Below are positions 9,736 through 18,196 of a DNA stretch of 64,000 bases, one piece after another. The number at the start of each line of letters is the position of its first letter. The stretch's first letter is position 1. The DNA comes from Hyphomicrobium facile (GTDB lineage Bacteria; Pseudomonadota; Alphaproteobacteria; Rhizobiales; Hyphomicrobiaceae): contig NZ_FPCH01000001.1 in NCBI RefSeq assembly GCF_900116175.1, forward strand, positions 250,501 to 314,500. The letters are read 5' to 3'. A model generated the notes under the pieces. It had not been told where the DNA came from and ran no database searches. It saw nothing but the letters and a program-made list of their open reading frames with translations. The translations under genes and the position numbers were made by a program.

Positions 9736-11331
9736 ATGACGATGTCGAGTCCGGCTTCAGCACCGGCTGCAACAAGCACATTTGGACGCGATTTTCTCGC
9801 ATCCATCGTCGTATTTCTGGTGGCCCTGCCATTGTGCATGGGCATCTCGATCGCGTCGGGCTTGCCTCCCACGACGGGCATCATCACAGGGATCGTCGGC
9901 GGTATCATCGTTGCGGCGATCTCCGGTCAGCCACTGCAGGTCAGCGGACCGGCCGCGGGTCTTACAGTTCTCGTCTATATGCTCGTCCAAGAGCATGGCG
10001 CCGCGATGCTCGGGACGATCGTGCTTTTCGCCGGACTCATTCAGATCGTGGCGGGCTATATGAAGCTCGGCCAATGGTTTCGCGCCGTCTCGCCGGCCGT
10101 CATTCACGGTATGCTCGCCGGCATCGGTGTGCTGATCTTCGCCTCGCAGTTTCACGTCATGTTCGACGGCAAGCCGCTCGGCAGCGGGGTGCAGAACCTT
10201 ATCGGGATTCCGGCAGCCTTTCTCGACGCGATACGCGGTGGCGACGCACGTCAAACGGCCGGGCTCGTCGGGCTTCTGACGATCGTCACGATTGTCGGGT
10301 GGAGTTCTTACGCGCCCAAATCCCTGAAGCTGGTGCCGGCGCCGCTCGTCGGCGTTGTCGTTGCGGTGGTCGCAGCCAAATTCCTCGGTTTGGACGCCAT
10401 CAAGTTCGTCGATGTTCCGAGCAACATCTGGGAGTGGTCGCTCCAGATGTATCCGACCACCGACAAGCTCTTCCGCATCACGGAGCCCGCAATCCTGATT
10501 GGAGCGATTTCGATCGCCTTCATCGCCAGCGCCGAGACGCTTCTCTGCGCGACGGCCGTCGATCAGATGCACACGGGGCCTCGCACAAAATACGATAAGG
10601 AGCTTTTTGCGCAGGGCGTCGGAAACTCGATCTGCGGCGTGCTCGGCGTGTTGCCGATGACGGGTGTCATCATTCGATCGGGCGCAAACGTTGCGGCCGG
10701 AGCGCAAACGAAGTGGTCGGCCATTCTGCATGGCGTTTGGCTTTTGCTTCTTGTCGCGTTCTTTCCAGCGGTTTTGAAGCTCATTCCGCTTTCCGCGCTC
10801 GCAGCCGTTCTCGTCTATACGGGCTACAAGCTCGCCTATCCGAAGATCGTGCCGACGTTGCGAACCTATGGATGGGCTGAAGTCGCGATCTACGCGATCA
10901 CAGTCATCACGATCGTGCTGACGAACCTGTTGGATGGCGTGCTCGTCGGGCTTGGACTATCGCTCCTGAAGCTCGTTTACGCGTTCTCGCATCTCGAGAT
11001 CACGAAAGAGGAAGGGCCGGACAATCGGGTCGATCTGCACCTCAAAGGTTCGGCGACACTCGTTCGATTGCCGATGCTGGCGTCCGCTCTCGAGGCGCTG
11101 AAGCCCGGTGCGAACGTTCACGTGCATATCGGAGATCTCGATTACATCGATCACGCGTGCATCGATCTGTTGTCGAACTGGGATCGACAGCATGGGTTGA
11201 GCGGCGGCTCACTTTCGATCGAGTGGGACGCGCTCAAGAACAAGTATCAGCAACGCAGCGGCAACGCGTACGAGCGGGCCGCCGCGAAAGAGAGTGCTGC
11301 CGGGGCGGCGGCGGCTGCGAACCCCGCGTGA
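9736..11331 (+). CDS. SulP family inorganic anion transporter with STAS domain
   Basis: 531-residue secondary transporter of the SulP/SLC26 family (sulfate, bicarbonate or related anions). The N-terminal 400 residues form the hydrophobic transport domain, opening with FGRDFLASIVVFLVALPLCMGI. A cytoplasmic STAS-type domain follows at about 430-505 (the VHVHIGDLDYIDHACIDLL segment). The FVALP-like first helix and the length resemble bacterial bicarbonate/sulfate SulP members. No carbonic anhydrase gene is adjacent to settle the substrate. Start ATG 9736 follows GGGGAA. An in-frame ATG six bases later is an alternative. Confidence 0.88.
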   Translation: MTMSSPASAPAATSTFGRDFLASIVVFLVALPLCMGISIASGLPPTTGIITGIVGGIIVAAISGQPLQVSGPAAGLTVLVYMLVQEHGAAMLGTIVLFAGLIQIVAGYMKLGQWFRAVSPAVIHGMLAGIGVLIFASQFHVMFDGKPLGSGVQNLIGIPAAFLDAIRGGDARQTAGLVGLLTIVTIVGWSSYAPKSLKLVPAPLVGVVVAVVAAKFLGLDAIKFVDVPSNIWEWSLQMYPTTDKLFRITEPAILIGAISIAFIASAETLLCATAVDQMHTGPRTKYDKELFAQGVGNSICGVLGVLPMTGVIIRSGANVAAGAQTKWSAILHGVWLLLLVAFFPAVLKLIPLSALAAVLVYTGYKLAYPKIVPTLRTYGWAEVAIYAITVITIVLTNLLDGVLVGLGLSLLKLVYAFSHLEITKEEGPDNRVDLHLKGSATLVRLPMLASALEALKPGANVHVHIGDLDYIDHACIDLLSNWDRQHGLSGGSLSIEWDALKNKYQQRSGNAYERAAAKESAAGAAAAANPA

Positions 11332-11347
11332 GCTGAGGTTCGGCGAT

Positions 11348-11370
11348 CAGGGAGCGGTCTGCGCTCCCTG
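11348..11370 (+). terminator. Strong hairpin after the SulP gene
   Basis: A 9-bp perfect stem, CAGGGAGCG (11348-11356) with CGCTCCCTG (11362-11370) and a 5-nt loop, lies 16 bp after the stop. There is no U-tract, so it may be a Rho-assisted terminator or a 3'-end stabiliser. Confidence 0.5.
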
Positions 11371-11436
11371 CGATATCAACAGGGGGGCGGCGCGCGGAGA
11401 GCGTGCCGCTTGCCCAATGGACCATTTCCCTCTAGA

Positions 11437-11451
11437 TTAGAATTATTCTAA
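11437..11451 (+). promoter_or_regulatory. Irr box / iron control element upstream of mbfA
   Basis: Perfect dyad TTAGAA-TTA-TTCTAA, 16 bp before the mbfA start codon. It matches the ICE/Irr-box pattern bound by the haem-responsive Fur-family regulator Irr in rhizobia. It would let Irr repress mbfA under iron limitation, as known for mbfA in Agrobacterium and Bradyrhizobium. Confidence 0.8.
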
Positions 11452-11467
11452 TTCTAGGGTGTGGTTC

Positions 11468-12424
11468 ATGCGAAAGTTCGGCGATCTTGATCAGCGCGAA
11501 ATCCTGGCGCTTGCGATCTCACTCGAGGAAGAGCACGGCCGCATCTATGCCGATTATGCGGCGGGCCTCAGCGCCGACTATCCGGCGTCGGCGAAAATCT
11601 TCTCCGAACTCGGAGAAGAGGAAAACGAGCACCGCCGCTGGCTGATCGATCTCTTCCGCCGCAAGTTCGGCGACCATATTCCGCTCATCCGTCGCCAGGA
11701 CGTGTCCGGTTTCGTCCGGCATGATCCGATCTGGATGGTCCGGCCGCTCGGCATCGAGAAGGTGCGGCGGCAGGCCGAGCAGATCGAGGCGGAGACGCGG
11801 AGTTTCTACCAATCTGCACTGGCGCGTGCGTCGGACGCCGAAATCCGCAAGCTTCTCGGCGATCTGATTGCTGCGGAAAACGAGCACATTGAAATCGCGC
11901 ACGACGTTGCGGCCGTCGAGCTGACGGACAAAGCGAAAATGCGTGAGGCCCATGCCGCGCGCCGCTCGTTTGTGCTCAAGTATGTGCAGCCCGGACTGAC
12001 GGGTCTGATCGACGGCTCGATCTCGACCCTCGCGCCGATCTTTGCGGCGGCCTTCGCGACGCATAACACTTGGCAGACATTTCTGGTCGGCATCGCTGCT
12101 TCGGTCGGCGCCGGCATATCGATGGCGTTTGCGGAAGCGCTTTCCGACGACGGGGAGATCTCTGGGCGCGGCCATCCGTGGCTGCGCGGCTCGGTCACAG
12201 GGCTGATGACCGCACTTGGCGGCATCGGACACACGCTTCCTTATCTCATTCCCGATTTTTGGACCGCGACGACAATCGCTGTCAGCGTGGTGTTCATCGA
12301 GCTTTGGATCATTGCCGGAATACGCTCCCAGTTCAGTGAGACGAAGTTCTGGAGAGCGGCTTCGGAAGTCGTCGTCGGCGGCCTGATCGTGTTTATGGTG
12401 GGCATCCTGATCGGCAGCGCGTAG
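11468..12424 (+). CDS. mbfA: Membrane-bound ferritin-like iron exporter MbfA (erythrin-VIT1 fusion)
   Basis: 318-residue fusion. Residues 1-155 are a ferritin-like four-helix domain with di-iron type glutamates (EEEHGRIY, EEENEHRRW, EAETRSFY, AENEHIEIAH). Residues 170-318 form a VIT1/CCC1-like domain with about five membrane helices and the FAEALSDDGEISGRGHP metal-binding type loop. MbfA exports iron in rhizobia and protects against iron and peroxide stress. Start ATG 11468 (MRKFGDLD) has AGGG eight bases upstream. A GTG nine bases upstream is less likely. The Irr box directly upstream supports the call. Confidence 0.95.
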   Translation: MRKFGDLDQREILALAISLEEEHGRIYADYAAGLSADYPASAKIFSELGEEENEHRRWLIDLFRRKFGDHIPLIRRQDVSGFVRHDPIWMVRPLGIEKVRRQAEQIEAETRSFYQSALARASDAEIRKLLGDLIAAENEHIEIAHDVAAVELTDKAKMREAHAARRSFVLKYVQPGLTGLIDGSISTLAPIFAAAFATHNTWQTFLVGIAASVGAGISMAFAEALSDDGEISGRGHPWLRGSVTGLMTALGGIGHTLPYLIPDFWTATTIAVSVVFIELWIIAGIRSQFSETKFWRAASEVVVGGLIVFMVGILIGSA

Positions 12425-12522
12425 ATAGGACGCCGGGAAGGCCTCACTGAAGCCATAGTCTCTTGACGCTTTGCTCGCTGCTGGCAAAAGTGCCGGCGCC
12501 CATCAACGGCCGAAGGCATCTC

Positions 12523-13764
12523 ATGCGCGCAGGTTTTCTCGTTTTCACGGTGGCATCCCTCATGCTGGCGGGTCTTTCTGCGACTGCCAATGCGGAAAGC
12601 GCGCCGCCCCCGCCACCCAACAAGCGCAATTGCCAGAACACGGTGCCGTTCAACACATGGCTCGCCGATTTCAAGCGCGAGGCGATCGCCGAAGGCATTC
12701 GTCCGGAGATCATCGAGGAAACGATCGGCGGCATGACGCCTGATCAGGGGACGATCAGCCGCGACCGGAAGCAGGGCTTCTTCTCGCAGACGTTCATCGA
12801 ATTCTACTTCAAGCTCGCCACCAAGGGCCGCGAGCAGATGGGCCGCACGTACCTGCAGCGTTATGCCGACATATTCGACCGCGCCGAGAAGGAGTTCGGC
12901 ATTCCGGGCGCGGTTATCACCGGGTTCTGGGCGCTCGAAAGCGACTTTGGTGCTGGAATGGGTAAGCTGCCCGTTCTGCACTCGCTCGTGACTTTGGCGT
13001 GGGATTGCCGTCGCGGCGATATGTTTCGCGAAGAGCTGAAAGCCGCGATGAAGATCGTCCAGCGCGGTGACCTTACTCCCGATCAGATGATTGGCTCATG
13101 GGCGGGTGAACTCGGCCAGACGCAGTTCCTGCCGCGCCACTATCTCAACCTCGGTATCGATTACGACGGCGACGGGCGCGTCGATCTTATTCGCAGCAAT
13201 GCCGACGTCATCGGATCGACGGCGAAATTCCTGTCGGAGATGGGTTGGCGCCGCGGCGAGCCGTGGATCGAGGAAGTGCGCCTCACAAAGGAACTGCCGT
13301 GGGATAAGGCCGATCTCGCGATCCAGCTGCCGCGCTCGCAATGGGCGGCGTGGGGCGTTCAAGCTGTCGGCAGCAAACAGCTCCCGGCGGATGGTCTTCA
13401 GGCTTCGCTGCTGCTGCCGATGGGCCGCAACGGCCCGGCGTTTCTCGCCTACCAGAACTTCCACGTTTACACGGATTGGAACCAGTCGCTGACCTACGCG
13501 ATGACGGCGGCGCATCTCGCTGCGCGCATGGCGGGCGCACCGAACCTCAAACGCGAGAGCGGCAGCGTGGTCTCGCTGAGCTACGAGCAGCTGAAAGAGC
13601 TGCAAAGCCTTCTAAAGCGTCGCGGCTTCGATGTAGGCGAGATCGACGGCAAGCTCGGCGCCGGTACGCGCAAGGCCGTCAAGGAAATGCAGATGAAGTT
13701 CGGTCTGCCAGCCGACAGCTATCCGACGGCGGAGCTGCTGACGGCGCTGCGCGGCCGCAGCTAG
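12523..13764 (+). CDS. Lytic murein transglycosylase, MltB family, with peptidoglycan-binding domain
   Basis: 413-residue exported muramidase that cleaves the MurNAc-GlcNAc bond forming 1,6-anhydro ends. A signal peptide (residues 1-24, ending ATANA) precedes the family-3 transglycosylase domain (about 40-320). The catalytic Glu is E139 in WALESDFGAG. The SWAGELGQTQFLP block and a Ca-binding-like DYDGDGRVDL loop also fit. A PG_binding_1 domain occupies about 345-410. Start ATG 12523 has AAGG nearby; the frame is open to 12463 without a better site. A Cys at about 37 is not in a lipobox. Confidence 0.93.
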   Translation: MRAGFLVFTVASLMLAGLSATANAESAPPPPPNKRNCQNTVPFNTWLADFKREAIAEGIRPEIIEETIGGMTPDQGTISRDRKQGFFSQTFIEFYFKLATKGREQMGRTYLQRYADIFDRAEKEFGIPGAVITGFWALESDFGAGMGKLPVLHSLVTLAWDCRRGDMFREELKAAMKIVQRGDLTPDQMIGSWAGELGQTQFLPRHYLNLGIDYDGDGRVDLIRSNADVIGSTAKFLSEMGWRRGEPWIEEVRLTKELPWDKADLAIQLPRSQWAAWGVQAVGSKQLPADGLQASLLLPMGRNGPAFLAYQNFHVYTDWNQSLTYAMTAAHLAARMAGAPNLKRESGSVVSLSYEQLKELQSLLKRRGFDVGEIDGKLGAGTRKAVKEMQMKFGLPADSYPTAELLTALRGRS

Positions 13765-13784
13765 AACTCGTTTGCTTTAAATGA

Positions 13785-13819
13785 ATTACGCCGGCTGCTC
13801 GTTGAGCGGCCGGCGTAAT
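13785..13819. terminator. Bidirectional terminator between converging mltB-type and ndh genes
   Basis: A 16-bp inverted repeat with a 3-nt loop (13785-13800 pairing with 13804-13819, one G-U pair) sits in the 93-bp gap between two converging genes. The outer arms are ATTACGCCGGC and GCCGGCGTAAT. Confidence 0.75.
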
Positions 13820-13857
13820 CGTATTCCGTCACAGAAATTCGTGCCGCTTTCGCGAGC

Positions 13858-15219
13858 CTAGTGCAGCTTGACCTGCGGTTCGGTGCGGCGCGTGAGTATG
13901 CGCGAGAGCGTGTCGAGCGCGACCTTGATATAGCCGTGCAGCGCGACTTCGTGCATCTTGTATAGCGACCGATACATCATCTTGGCGAACCAGCCTTCGA
14001 TGCGCAGCGACTTGCCTTCGATGAAGCCCATCAGGTTGCCGACGGTCGAATATTTGCCGAGCGAAACCAGCGAGCCGAAGTCGCGATATTTGAACGGCGC
14101 GAGGTCCGTCGCGCCATTCATGCGGCGCTGGATCTGTTTGACGAGATGGCTCGCTTCCTGGTGAGCCGCCTGAGCGCGGGGAGGGATCGGCGCGGTTTCA
14201 CCGTCGGGCAGCAGATACGCCGCATCGCCGATGACGAAGATGTTGTCGTCGCGCGTCGTCTGCAACGTCGGCTTGACGACCAGCGTGTTCATGCGGCTGA
14301 CTTCAAGACCGTCGAGCTTCGATAAGACATTCGGGCCTTTGACGCCCGCAGCCCAAACGACGAGCTCCGACGGAATGAACTCGCCGTTGGCGAGCGTTAC
14401 GCCTTCTGCGGTGACTTTGGTGACCGGACTGCCGACGCGGATATCGACGCCGATGCCGCTCAGAATGTCTGCGGTAGCTTGCGAAAGACGCTCGGGAAGG
14501 GCGGGCAAGATGCGCGGCGCCGCTTCAATCAGCGTGATCTTAAAGTCTTTTTCCGGATCGAGCTTATCGAGTCCGAATTCGATCAGGCCGCGAGCCGCAT
14601 GGTGCAGCTCTGCCGAAAGCTCCGAGCCCGTTGCGCCGGCTCCGATGATCGCGACATGGAGCTGGCCGTCCCTGACAGGGCCGGGCTGCGCGTAGGCGCG
14701 AACGCAGGCGTTCAACAGGCGCCTGTTGAAGCGCTCCGCCTGCTCCGGCGTGTCGAGCATGATTGCATGCTCCAACACGCCCGGCGTGCCGAAATCATGC
14801 GATACGCTGCCGATGGCGATGACGAGCGTGTCGTAGGGAAACCAACGGTCCGGCGTGATCTCGCGGCCGTCCTCGTCGTAGGTGGCGGCGAGGTGCACGC
14901 GCTTGTTGGCGCGGTCGAGGCCGATCATTTCGCCGTAGCGATAACGAAATCCGTGCCAGTGGCCCTGCGCCTGATAGGACAGTTCGTGGCGTCCGGTATC
15001 CATGCTGCCTGCCGCGATCTCGTGCAGGAGCGGTTTCCAAATGTGCGTGCGCGCACGGTCGACGAGCGTAATTTCTGCCTTGCCGGACCGGCCGAGCTTT
15101 CTGCCGAGCTGTGTCGCGAGTTCCAGTCCGCCCGCGCCACCTCCGACGATGACGATACGATAGGGCTGCTTTTCGACGGTGCCTTTGTCTGGCGATGTAG
15201 CGGGAACCTGCAAATTCAT
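13858..15219 (-). CDS. ndh: Type II NADH:quinone oxidoreductase (NDH-2)
   Basis: 453-residue FAD-dependent oxidoreductase passing electrons from NADH to quinone without proton pumping. An FAD-binding Rossmann motif GGGAGGLE lies at about 26-33. The NADH-binding motif IGAGATGSE is near 190. The NDH-2 signature GDAAYL lies in the second FAD motif, and AQAAHQEA is typical of the family. A basic amphipathic C-terminal region (about 400-453) fits the membrane-anchoring part. It lies 33 bp downstream of pheT on the same strand and may be co-transcribed. Confidence 0.92.
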   Translation of the reverse strand: MNLQVPATSPDKGTVEKQPYRIVIVGGGAGGLELATQLGRKLGRSGKAEITLVDRARTHIWKPLLHEIAAGSMDTGRHELSYQAQGHWHGFRYRYGEMIGLDRANKRVHLAATYDEDGREITPDRWFPYDTLVIAIGSVSHDFGTPGVLEHAIMLDTPEQAERFNRRLLNACVRAYAQPGPVRDGQLHVAIIGAGATGSELSAELHHAARGLIEFGLDKLDPEKDFKITLIEAAPRILPALPERLSQATADILSGIGVDIRVGSPVTKVTAEGVTLANGEFIPSELVVWAAGVKGPNVLSKLDGLEVSRMNTLVVKPTLQTTRDDNIFVIGDAAYLLPDGETAPIPPRAQAAHQEASHLVKQIQRRMNGATDLAPFKYRDFGSLVSLGKYSTVGNLMGFIEGKSLRIEGWFAKMMYRSLYKMHEVALHGYIKVALDTLSRILTRRTEPQVKLH

Positions 15220-15252
15220 ATTGGCCTCATGCGCAAAGTCATGACGGCGGCA

Positions 15253-17685
15253 TCAGGAACGCAAGTCGCCGCCGGTCGCCTTCTTAACATCCGTTACTAT
15301 TTTTTTGGTTATCGTTTCGATCGCCTGATCGGTCAGCGTTTCCGTCGCAGGCTGGATCGTTATTTCTATGGCGATGGATTTCTTGCCTTCGGCAGCGAGA
15401 CTGCCGCCTTCGAAAACGTCGAACACGTTGACGGAACGGATCAACGCCTTGTCGGCGTTTGCCGCGGCTTTTACCACATCTCCGGCGGCGACGTCCTTCG
15501 GCACGATGAATGCCAGGTCGCGCGTGAGGGGCAACAGATCGGACGCTGCAAGCGGCGGCTTCGCGCGAGATTTCTTCTTCTCCGGCGGCAGGGCGTCGAG
15601 GAAGATCTCGAAAGCGGAAACGGGGGCTTCAACGTCGAGCGCCTTGAGCGTCGCGGGGTGAATTTCGCCGAAGTAGGCGAGCACGGTTTTCGGGCCGAGC
15701 TTGAGCGCGGCTGAACGGCCCGGATGGTACCAAGCCGGGGCATCGCGCGTGATCTGCGCTTTCGAAGGGTCGAGCCCGAGCGCGGAAAGCGCGGCGAAGA
15801 CATCGGCTTTAACGTCGAAGACGCCGACGGGATTGGCGTTGCCGTCCCAGTGCCGCCCCGCGCCCGTCAGGCCCGCCGTTCCGGCGCGCACACCGGCGGC
15901 GCTCGCATATTGATCCTCGGGCCGCTCGCCGCGGTAGGCTTGGCCGAGCTCGAAAAGCGCGACATCGGCAATGCCGCGATTGCGGTTGCGCGTCACTGCG
16001 GTCAGCAGGCCAGGGAGCAATCCCGGACGCATCGACGACATTTCGACGGAGATGGGGTTTCCAAGATCGAGGGCCGGCGCACCGCCGCCGAAATGGACGG
16101 CTTGCTCTTTCGGAATGAAGCTCCACGTCACGGCTTCGACGAAGCCGCGGGCGGCAAGCAAGCGGCGTCCGCGACGGGCACGCTTCTGCTTTTCGGTGAG
16201 GACGGCGCGGGCAATTCCGTCAGCGCGCGGCAGGGGCGTCGCCGGGATGCGGTCGAGACCGGCAATGCGGACGACCTCTTCGACGAGGTCGGCAGTGCCA
16301 TGGACGTCAGGACGCCAGGTTGGAACGGTGACTTTTGCGGCGTTCGGCTTGCCATCGATGGTGAAGCCTAGCGCTTTCAGCGTGTCCGAGATCTCGTCGT
16401 TCGAGATCTTCACGCCCGAGAGCTTTTCGATGCGCGCGAAATCGAAAGAGATGACACGGTTTTCGATTGGCTCTTTGCCCGCGATCTTTGCCTTCGTCGG
16501 CTCGCCACCGCAGAACTTCAGGATCATATCCGTCGCGAGATCGAGGCCGGGGCGCACCGACGCCGGATCGACGCCGCGCTCGAAGCGATACCGGGCGTCC
16601 GTTTGCAGGCCGACCTTTCGGCCCGTCGCCGCCGTGCGGAGCGGATCGAAATAGGCGCTCTCGATGAAGACGTCGGTCGTCGTCTCGGTCGAGCCCGAGG
16701 CTTCGCCGCCCATGATGCCGCCGAGGCCGAGCGGACCAGAGTCATCGGCGATGACGCACATCGTGTCGTCGACTGCGTGCTCTTTGTCGTCGAGGCCGAG
16801 GAACTTCTCGCCTGCTTTGCCAAGACGGGCGCGAATGGCGCCCTTCAGCTTGGCCGCATCATAGACGTGCAGAGGACGTCCACGATCGAGCGAGATATAA
16901 TTCGTGACGTCGACCAGCGCGTTGATCGGGCGGAGGCCAGCTGCCTTCAACCGCGCCTGCATCCATGCTGGCGACGGTCCGTTCTTGACGCCTTTGACCA
17001 AGCGTCCGGCGAATACCGGGCAGGCGTTCGCGGTCTCCTTGGTGAAGTCCAGCTCGATGTCGATCGGGCATTCGGCCTTGCCTTCGACAGGCCCAAGCTT
17101 CGGCTCAGGCTTCAGCTTGCCCATGCCTGCCGCCGCAAGATCGCGCGCGATGCCGCGAACGCCGGTGCAGTCGGGGCGGTTCGGTGTCAGTTTGACTTCG
17201 ATGATGGGATCATTGAGGCCGACGACATCGATATAGCGGGCGCCGACGTTATCGGCCCATTCCGCGGGCAGATCGAGAATGCCGTCGCTTTCCTCGGAGA
17301 GTTCGAGCTCGGCGGCGGAGCACATCATGCCATTCGAGACGACGCCGCGAACGGGCTTTTTCTCGAGCGTGATTTTCGAGCCTGGAATGTACGTTCCGAG
17401 CGGTGCGAAGACGGAGACCATGCCAGGGCGCGCGTTCGGTGCGCCGCAGACGACTTCCATCAGCGGCTCGCCTTTGGCGACCTCGACCTGGACGATCTGC
17501 AACTTATCCGCGTTCGGATGTTTTTTGGCTTCGACGATGCGCGCGACCTTGAAGGCGCCGAGCGACTTCGCCGGGTCTTCGATGCCTTCGACCTCGAGCC
17601 CGATCGCGGACAGCGTCGTCGCGATCTCGTCGACGGATTTCTCCGTATCGAGGTGGTCCTTCAGCCAAGAGAACGTGAATTTCAT
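15253..17685 (-). CDS. pheT: Phenylalanine--tRNA ligase beta subunit
   Basis: 810-residue beta subunit of the (alpha-beta)2 synthetase that charges tRNA-Phe. Domains in order: tRNA-binding OB fold (about 40-155), B3/B4 editing domain (about 210-385), B5 domain (about 410-480), catalytic-like core, and C-terminal FDX-ACB anticodon-binding domain (about 710-805). Start MKFTFSWLKDHLDTE is typical. pheS lies upstream but is separated by a palindrome-bounded DUF559 insertion instead of the usual tight spacing. Confidence 0.98.
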   Translation of the reverse strand: MKFTFSWLKDHLDTEKSVDEIATTLSAIGLEVEGIEDPAKSLGAFKVARIVEAKKHPNADKLQIVQVEVAKGEPLMEVVCGAPNARPGMVSVFAPLGTYIPGSKITLEKKPVRGVVSNGMMCSAAELELSEESDGILDLPAEWADNVGARYIDVVGLNDPIIEVKLTPNRPDCTGVRGIARDLAAAGMGKLKPEPKLGPVEGKAECPIDIELDFTKETANACPVFAGRLVKGVKNGPSPAWMQARLKAAGLRPINALVDVTNYISLDRGRPLHVYDAAKLKGAIRARLGKAGEKFLGLDDKEHAVDDTMCVIADDSGPLGLGGIMGGEASGSTETTTDVFIESAYFDPLRTAATGRKVGLQTDARYRFERGVDPASVRPGLDLATDMILKFCGGEPTKAKIAGKEPIENRVISFDFARIEKLSGVKISNDEISDTLKALGFTIDGKPNAAKVTVPTWRPDVHGTADLVEEVVRIAGLDRIPATPLPRADGIARAVLTEKQKRARRGRRLLAARGFVEAVTWSFIPKEQAVHFGGGAPALDLGNPISVEMSSMRPGLLPGLLTAVTRNRNRGIADVALFELGQAYRGERPEDQYASAAGVRAGTAGLTGAGRHWDGNANPVGVFDVKADVFAALSALGLDPSKAQITRDAPAWYHPGRSAALKLGPKTVLAYFGEIHPATLKALDVEAPVSAFEIFLDALPPEKKKSRAKPPLAASDLLPLTRDLAFIVPKDVAAGDVVKAAANADKALIRSVNVFDVFEGGSLAAEGKKSIAIEITIQPATETLTDQAIETITKKIVTDVKKATGGDLRS

Positions 17686-17709
17686 TTCGCAGGTCTCGTA
17701 CGCAGAATT

Positions 17710-17748
17710 CCCCTCCCGAGCGGGGAGGGGGTAGGGGTGGGGCGAAGC
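17710..17748 (+). repeat. Palindrome copy A (type I)
   Basis: An 8-bp stem CCCCTCCC / GGGAGGGG (17710-17717 with 17723-17730) is followed by a tail GTAGGGGTGGGGCGAAGC at 17731-17748. Type I is defined here by the GAAGC end and is shared with copy D. It lies 25 bp beyond the pheT start codon. Confidence 0.85.
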
Positions 17749-17769
17749 AGTCGGACGGTCATAGCGGTT

Positions 17770-18120
17770 TCATTCCTGTTTCACCACCGCTCCCAATGCG
17801 GCCAGAACTTCCAAGACGACTCCGTCAAGATGGTCCGTAACGTCTCCGTTTCCGATCCGCAGCACGCGGTATCCAAGCCATTGGAGCCGTGCGTCGCGCA
17901 TAGCATCCGATCGACTGTTTTCCGGCAATTGATGCTGCGCTCCGTCGACCTCAATAATCAATTTCTGGGAGAGGCACGCAAAATCAACGATGAAGCCTTC
18001 GATCGGATGCTGCCTCCGAAAGTGATAGCCGGAGGCGCGAAGTTTACGCAGTTCGTTCCAAAGCCGTTTTTCCGAAGAAGTGGGAGTCTCGCGGAGATTG
18101 CGCGCGATCTCGTTGACCAT
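17770..18120 (-). CDS. DUF559 domain protein, Vsr/PD-(D/E)XK-like nuclease fold
   Basis: 116-residue protein matching the DUF559 family, which is related to the Vsr-type endonuclease fold. Visible features: E-x-x-LW-x-LR at about 17-26, FRRQHPIEGFIVDF with catalytic-type D at about 47, and the LIIEVDGAQH core (E57, D59) at about 54-63. The R-D-x-x-L-x-x-x-G-Y-x-V-L-R-I end is also typical. Vsr and PD-(D/E)XK nucleases use the D...E-x-D/K acidic cluster, so nuclease activity is plausible but unproven. It shares strand with pheS and pheT, yet sits between inverted palindromes. The G-rich tail of copy B lies just upstream of the ATG and may serve as ribosome site. Confidence 0.85.
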   Translation of the reverse strand: MVNEIARNLRETPTSSEKRLWNELRKLRASGYHFRRQHPIEGFIVDFACLSQKLIIEVDGAQHQLPENSRSDAMRDARLQWLGYRVLRIGNGDVTDHLDGVVLEVLAALGAVVKQE

Positions 18121-18130
18121 TCGCCTGCGT

Positions 18131-18166
18131 CCTCACCCCACCCCAGCCCCTCCCCTGAGGGGAGGG
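18131..18166 (-). repeat. Palindrome copy B (type II)
   Basis: Read on the minus strand: an 8-bp stem GGGAGGGG-like hairpin (18148-18155 with 18159-18166, loop TGA), then the tail CTGGGGTGGGGTGAGG (18146-18131). Type II is shared with copy C. It ends 10 bp upstream of the DUF559 start codon. Confidence 0.85.
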
Positions 18167-18196
18167 AAAGCGTTGGCCGATGAATTATTTCCAACC

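Larger units (their letters stand above)
17710..18166 (-). mobile_element. Palindrome-bounded DUF559 element inserted between pheS and pheT
   Basis: A 457-bp unit bounded by two inverted GC-rich palindromes whose G-rich tails point inward. The left end is type I (tail ending GAAGC) and the right end is type II (tail ending GAGGA). It encloses one gene, the DUF559 protein, on the minus strand. The layout resembles a REP/BIME-style element carrying its own nuclease gene. Mobility is inferred, not shown. No target-site duplication was recognised. Confidence 0.55.

Noticed and set aside
16603-18183. 526-codon plus-strand open frame across pheT, copy A and the DUF559 gene
   Set aside because: Antisense to strong genes over its entire length; no domain.
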